A stretch of DNA of 11,134 bases from Euperipatoides rowelli. Lineage: Eukaryota > Onychophora > Udeonychophora > Euonychophora > Peripatopsidae. The notes below the pieces were generated by a model. The model saw only the letters and a program-made list of their open reading frames with translations. It was not told the origin of the DNA and made no database searches. Shown here in pieces: positions 7,146 to 11,134 of the stretch; positions within the stretch are counted from its first letter, which is position 1; every line of letters begins with the position of its first letter. The position numbers were made by a program, and so were the translations under genes. The DNA lies in NCBI GenBank assembly GCA_003024985.2, contig PXIH01S0019284.1; one strand, given 5' to 3'.

Positions 7146-7545
7146 AGGAATAGATCCAATTATCTGTGGATTCAATGCTTGGGCCACTTTTTCCCAGATG
7201 CTGATAACAAATTCTTGCTGGTATTTAGATGATATTTTAATAGCCAGCCTTGATGGAAAAATGTTAGAAAATGTGTTACTTTGACTAGAGGAAGTTTGAG
7301 TTTGACTTCACAAAAATAAATGTGAATTCTGCAAACAAGAAATCAAATGTCTATCCCATAACCTTAGTGCCCAAGGCATTAAACAGCTCCCAAACTAGAA
7401 AATATTGATCAGCTGAGATCATTTATTGGGCTAGTCAGCTACTATAGGAAATTTTACCTAAATTATCAACAACCATTAAAACACCCTTGAAAAATCTACT
7501 TTGCAAAAACACAAAGTGCTTTGGAATTCTAAAACCCATCAGGCA
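7146..7545 (+). pseudogene. Gypsy reverse transcriptase, C-terminal half, broken
   Basis: Copies element RNA into DNA in the intact element. Seen: a degenerate GFNAWATFSQM segment (from 7168) where family members have a FG--SAP--FQ motif, then the catalytic YLDDILIA (YLDD at 7222-7233), KCEFCKQEIKCLSH (7318-7359, where KCxF...V-YLGH is usual) and, after a frame change near 7390, LRSFIGLVSYYRKF (about 7410-7453), the conserved connection to RNase H. Stops: TGA 7282, TAG near 7395 in the first frame, and more after 7480. The two metal-binding Asp of YLDD are retained; the upstream Asp-containing motif is outside the preserved part. Confidence 0.88.
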
Positions 7546-7581
7546 TTTAAACAAATTATAAAAGCAGTATCATCCCAATGA

Positions 7582-7990
7582 TTGTCCCACACACACTATG
7601 GCCCAAGACTCCCTGTACATGTCATGGCCAATGTGTTCCCAACAGGCTTCAGTGCAGCCTTATCATATATCAACTCTGAAGGTATAGAACAACCAGTAGC
7701 AGTTGCCTCACGATCTTTAACAGCCTCTGAAAGGAACTACTCCCAAATTGATAAAGCAGCATTGGGAATAATCTTTAGTCAAAAAATTTCAGACATAAAT
7801 TCATTTTCAGACATAAATTCACACTAGTCACAGACCACAAACGACACACATATTTGACAATAAACCAATTTCAGTACTTGCAGCTGCCAGACTACAGCGC
7901 TATGTGCTGTTAGCATCATATCACTACGATATCAAATATCATCTGGCAAAACAAAATGGAAATGCAGATGCCTGGTCTCTATTTTGCAAG
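7582..7990 (+). pseudogene. Gypsy RNase H domain, broken
   Basis: Degrades the RNA strand of the RNA/DNA hybrid in an intact element. Readable: GFSAALSYINSEG, EQPVAVASRSLTASERNYSQIDKAALGIIF (7640-7780), then LVTDH (about 7824) in another frame, then LAAARLQRYVLLASYHYDIKYHLAKQNGNADAW (about 7878-7976) in a third. The first catalytic Asp (the DAS motif) is not present at the expected place (HVMANV), and the Glu of the usual KEAL motif is Ala (KAAL). Two of the active-site acids are thus lost, while the TDH Asp remains. A 17-bp tandem duplication (7787-7803, 7805-7821) sits between the halves. Confidence 0.85.
7787..7821. repeat. 17-bp tandem duplication inside the RNase H relic
   Basis: TTTCAGACATAAATTCA occurs at 7787-7803 and again at 7805-7821, one base apart. 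It lies where the frame carrying ALGIIF must switch to that carrying LVTDH, so it probably arose after insertion by replication slippage and accounts for part of the frame loss. Confidence 0.85.
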
Positions 7991-8179
7991 AACAATCAAC
8001 CATCAATGGCAAAGACAGAAAATTCAATGTTACTAATTAAACAGATAGATGAATTTCCCCGGACCAATCAAGACATCACTAAGGAAACCTGTAAGGATGA
8101 AGAACTATGGAAAACCTCACATATGGAAAAAATGGCTAGCCAAATAAAGAGCTACCCCCCCCTCAATGTATTTCAAAAT

Positions 8180-8840
8180 AAAAAAGGAAGAAATCACCAT
8201 AAAAGAAGAATGCCTCCTCTAAGATACTTGCATAATAACCTGATTAAAATAATGAACTACCATCTTGAAGGAATTATACAAACACCATACTGGTATAGTG
8301 TGGACAAAGACATTGAACAAATGGTACAGATCTGGTCTTCCTGTATGTCATCTGAAAGATCAACCTAAAGCCCCATTGCACCCCTAGATCCAACTCACCA
8401 CTCCATGGAAATGTATAGAGTTAAACTTTTCCGGTCCTATCACAGGCCATACATTCCTGGTCCTAGACTTTGCCTAATCCAAATGGTCAGAAGTGGTGTC
8501 CATGACCACTACTGATACCATCCACACAGCCTTAGTCCTAGGTTACTTGACGAGGTACGGATACCCTGAACAAATAGTCTTGGATAATGGCACTCTGTTC
8601 ACCTCAAATGCCTTTTCCCCTTCTGTAAGATCAGAGGGATACATCACACCTCACCCCGCCATTTCACCCCACTTCCAATGGACAGGCTGAGCGGTTTGTA
8701 CAAATATTAAAAAACTTTCTATACAAACTGGATGACCTCACCAACATGACACTTAAGATAAATGACCTCTTATTCACATACAGGTTGATGCCCTACGCTA
8801 TTATAAAATGGTCATTAGAAGAACTATTCATAGTGTTGCT
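8180..8840 (+). pseudogene. Gypsy integrase, broken
   Basis: Joins the DNA copy to the host genome. N-terminal zinc-binding part (8210-8350): LRYLHNNLIKIMNYHLEG, WYSVDKDIEQMVQIWSSC; the first of the two zinc Cys appears replaced by Trp, leaving one Cys. Catalytic core: PW--IELNFSGP (about 8402-8435), where the first catalytic Asp is Asn (AAC, 8424-8426); SKWSEVVSM; YGYPEQIVLDNGTLFTS with the second Asp at 8583-8585; and after a frame change AERFVQ with the Glu at 8689-8691. LLFTYRLMPYA (8769-8800) is the usual post-core block. Stops at about 8385 and 8475 and the frameshift before AERFVQ silence it. Confidence 0.9.
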
Positions 8841-8989
8841 GAAAAACCGAATGCAAATGATGTAACCTTTAACTAGGCAAAGCAAACACCCCTACCACCC
8901 AGAATGGAACAGCTCACTCCTCAGCTTTAACAAGGAGACACAATATTGTCTAAAACATTCTCTAGGATAAAATGGCCACACGGTCGAAG

Positions 8990-9172
8990 TCTGGCACAGT
9001 TCAGAAATAAAATTGGACATGTAACCTATCTGGTGGAGTTTGCTGATGGAAAAGTTGAAACCAACTGCGCCCCTTGAAACTGCCTATAACACACATAGGC
9101 AGTCCTCCCCCTGTTGACCCACTAACAGAAAATCTGATGTTCTTACACCATAATCCAAGGAAATAGTCAAAT
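8990..9172 (+). pseudogene. Gypsy polyprotein C-terminus, GPY/F-like
   Basis: GHVTYLVEFADGKVETN (about 9015-9065) fits the GPY/F module at the end of Gypsy integrases (GP-SY-VE--DG). It is followed, after a stop or frame change near 9075, by a Pro-rich tail ending near 9165. In intact elements this part contacts DNA or helps choose targets. No chromodomain is seen. Confidence 0.7.
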
Positions 9173-9270
9173 AGGAATGGCACAAGGAGCACCTCCAGGA
9201 ACACTCAACTACCCCTTGCTATCTGAGCAGAACTCGCCACTCAGGTTCCAAGCCACTTTAACGAGGGTAT

Positions 9271-9560
9271 AATTGTTATGTAAGTGAAACCATACATAAT
9301 TATGATGCAAGCTCTATATACACATGTTACATTTATATACTTCTCTGTAGGATGATCAAGTCCCTTACTAAGCCATTTATGGCTTTAGTTTGAGTTATGC
9401 CCATTAAGTAGTTTTCCTGGTTGTTACTTGTTACATTGGCACCTGTTCATATTTAAAGTCAAACCCGAGTTACTTAAGGTTTGAAAAACCTTTTCAAGGT
9501 CCAAACTAGTATTATGGTTTAATATGACTTACTTTTTCTTTGATTGTGATACACAACATA
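9271..9560 (+). repeat. Possible 3' LTR start of the Gypsy relic
   Basis: A short purine stretch (CGAGGGTA, 9261-9268) could be the polypurine tract. TGTTATG at 9274 would then be the conventional TG start of the LTR. A TATA-like CTATATACAC lies near 9313. A 10-bp palindrome CATAATTATG sits at 9295-9304. The other LTR is missing and no matching CA end is evident, so the right boundary is a guess. Confidence 0.3.
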
Positions 9561-10430
9561 AATGTAAGAAATTTAAGTTAATGTATTTAGGTTTCTAACA
9601 ATTCCAAGTGTTCAAATTAATAACATCATGAAATCACTGCAAGGTAGAGAATGCTCCTAACATAGCAAGCAAGTCTAGATCGCCCTCACTAATGCCATGA
9701 ATGATATCTACTAACTTGGAAAAGAACCTAACAGGCTAGGCTATCTAACAACAAAATAAATTATAATGATCTTACTCTGAACTAAGAAATAAACTTTCCA
9801 ACACATTTTTATAACAATATTTGGTTAATTCTATATATCTAGCCAGCGTAGAGTACTGACTATTTCAACCCACCATATGTGAAAACAAAACAAAAAAACA
9901 AGGAATGATAAATGACAAAAATTAATTATTATAAAAGGTTTTCAAGATTAAAAAAAAAATGCGAAGAGAAATAAAACTGACTCCAACAATGAGGGTAAAT
10001 TTAAGCGCTCAACATTAAGGTGTTTATTAAAAATATTTTAGACGTATTATATCCTTTAACAAAAATAATCGGTACTTTTTATTTCTATTAGTTATTTTAT
10101 TTGTTTATAAAAATCGACAATAATGTTTAACAAAGTTATAGTATAGCGGTGTTTGACGCTAAGAAAATTACTTTAAAAAGAAATTAAAATGGGGTTCCCA
10201 GTAATAAAATTATTTTTTTCTTTAGTGAGTCTAAACTTTTGCTTTACAATAATGTCAAGAACATACTTAACTAACCAATTTTCATAAAAATATCACTATC
10301 TAACATTAAAATAAATAAATTTGGAAAAATTTAGGTTTATCCTGCTTTTTTGAGTTTTACAACAACAAAAAAAAAAAATATGAAAAAATATTAACTTATA
10401 AAAAAAAAGATTTTTCTTGTAAAGTTGTTG
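9561..10430. other. AT-rich segment without recognisable genes
   Basis: No homology or usable reading frame seen. Contains A-runs at 9950-9958 and 10366-10378 and general AT-rich sequence. Parts up to about 9800 may still be LTR or older repeat, which cannot be tested with a single copy. Confidence 0.6.
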
Positions 10431-10530
10431 AATAAGGTTGGGGTCGTCTCTGAAAGACCTACGGGAAGCTTAGAAATAGCCATTAGAGGAGTGTAGAGGC
10501 ATCATCAAAGCTCCGCGGAGTACGAAGACA
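10431..10530. other. Small CpG- and GC-richer patch with a 10-bp palindrome
   Basis: Several CpGs cluster here (GGTCGTC, CTACGGG, CTCCGCGGAG, TACGAAG) in otherwise CpG-poor DNA. CTCCGCGGAG at 10511-10520 is a perfect palindrome containing a CCGCGG site. No reading frame, tRNA fold or named RNA was recognised. It could be a short repeat of recent origin or an unmethylated or functional patch. Confidence 0.4.
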
Positions 10531-11010
10531 GAGAAATAAGGGAACATTAAGGTTTCTTGTGAGATACAAATTTAAATTAATGTTAGGGAGAATGGTTTTA
10601 TGTACTGTAGTATTAAACAATAAAACTGCAAGGGTTAATCAACAGGGCATGGTGAAAGTGCAGAAATTTTTTTCTTTATTTATTGAATCTAACACGGTTA
10701 GTAAATCTTGATTGAAAAATATACTTGATCAGATATCAGCATTAACTTGTTAGTAGATGGAAAAGACAGTTAGCACAAAATCTTCCTGTGATTCATGGAA
10801 ATGTTAGTTTACTGTTGGCTATTAGTTTTAACTTTGAGATTTGGCAGGTCCAGTGTGACCACTATCCTCCTTGGCTGACTGGTGGTATTAGGATTATGTC
10901 TGAAAATATCATATGTAGATAAATGATTCTGGCTATCATATGCTATTTCTTCTTCTGTCCACCTAGGTATTTTTATATATAGTTTTTGGTCAATTATCTT
11001 CTAATAACAA
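10531..11010. other. AT-rich segment before the terminal LINE
   Basis: No coding similarity found. I looked for earlier reverse-transcriptase motifs of the LINE at 11015 on and saw none, which suggests 5' truncation or deep decay. Confidence 0.55.
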
Positions 11011-11134
11011 AATCTTAAGTTGGAAATTCTTTTTAAAGAAAACAAAGAGTAATTATTAATGGCAAATTTTCTGGTTGGAAAGAAGTGACAAGTGGGGTTC
11101 CACAGGGGTCAGTTTTAGGACCCTTGCTTTTTCT
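11011..11134 (+). mobile_element. LINE reverse transcriptase fragment, cut by the window end
   Basis: [14 protein letters not shown] is plainly readable at 11091-11132, preceded by [10 protein letters not shown] and, across a stop or frame change near 11030-11040, a WKFFL stretch. The order W---FL--R-Q-V---G--S-W--V-SGVPQGS-LGPLLF is the reverse-transcriptase block just before the catalytic FADD in CR1, L2, Jockey and related LINEs. It is in the opposite orientation to the LINE at 4790-5150 and covers a different part, so the two cannot be compared for relatedness. Its continuation lies outside the window. Confidence 0.9.

Larger units (their letters stand above)
7146..9270 (+). mobile_element. 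Ty3/Gypsy LTR retrotransposon relic, 5'-truncated
   Basis: The domain order reverse transcriptase - RNase H - integrase - C-terminal GPY/F-like piece is that of Ty3/Gypsy; the overall look is of the widespread K02A2.6-like invertebrate lineage. Gag, protease and the first half of the reverse transcriptase are absent, and no 5' LTR or primer-binding site is visible. The frame changes at least five times and stops occur within each domain, so no polyprotein can be made. It is richer in G+C than the flanking DNA, consistent with a later insertion than the surrounding repeats. The domain pieces are listed separately. Confidence 0.93.

Noticed and set aside
9001-9204. Minus-strand 67-codon frame
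   Set aside because: Antisense shadow of the Gypsy C-terminal coding region, which is clearly readable on the plus strand.

Overview
This is an AT-rich stretch of animal nuclear DNA, most likely from an invertebrate; arthropod is a weak guess based on the kinds of mobile elements. There is no bacterial gene organisation. No intact gene is visible. What can be read is decayed: two host-type genes without introns, and relics of at least five kinds of mobile element, in a matrix of A/T runs and simple repeats. Single N bases occur at 195, 1518, 1525, 1614, 4442, 4448, 4454 and 4456, so a few codons cannot be read.

Layout: 1-630 is AT-rich and gene-free. About 631-1010 is a diverged tandem array. 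1076-1260 is a duplicated block with a CCAAT box and a TATA-like box, just upstream of a broken ribonucleotide reductase small-subunit gene (1348-2337, +), which runs nearly end to end without introns. About 600 bp on, in the opposite direction, is a broken anti-apoptotic Bcl-2/Bcl-xL-type gene (2946-3474, -), also intronless and with an unusually short BH4-BH3 linker. These could be two independent processed pseudogenes. The pairing, the short N-terminus of one and the short linker of the other make a fossil fragment of a large DNA virus a serious alternative; this is the main point of interest in the window.

3905-4190 is a GC-richer, G-rich block unlike its surroundings. It is followed by a good splice-acceptor-like site and a decayed transposon-type ORF of an unnamed RGKH/SHY family (4228-4789, +), which abuts the truncated 3' part of a LINE reverse transcriptase in antisense (about 4790-5150, -). 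After a long AT-rich stretch come a tRNA-like sequence with A and B boxes (about 6235-6312, -), a hAT-like short element with inverted ends (6440-6560) and a repeated 21-22-bp motif.

7146-9270 is a 5'-truncated Ty3/Gypsy retrotransposon (+): reverse transcriptase with YLDD, RNase H, integrase and a C-terminal GPY/F-like piece, in several frames with stops, frameshifts and lost catalytic residues; its 3' LTR may begin at 9274. The remainder is AT-rich with one small CpG-rich patch (10431-10530). A second LINE, on the plus strand, enters at about 11015 and runs off the end of the window.

No pathway or operon logic links these pieces. They are layers of insertion and decay, and the RNR/Bcl-2 pair is the only part where neighbouring genes may share a history.
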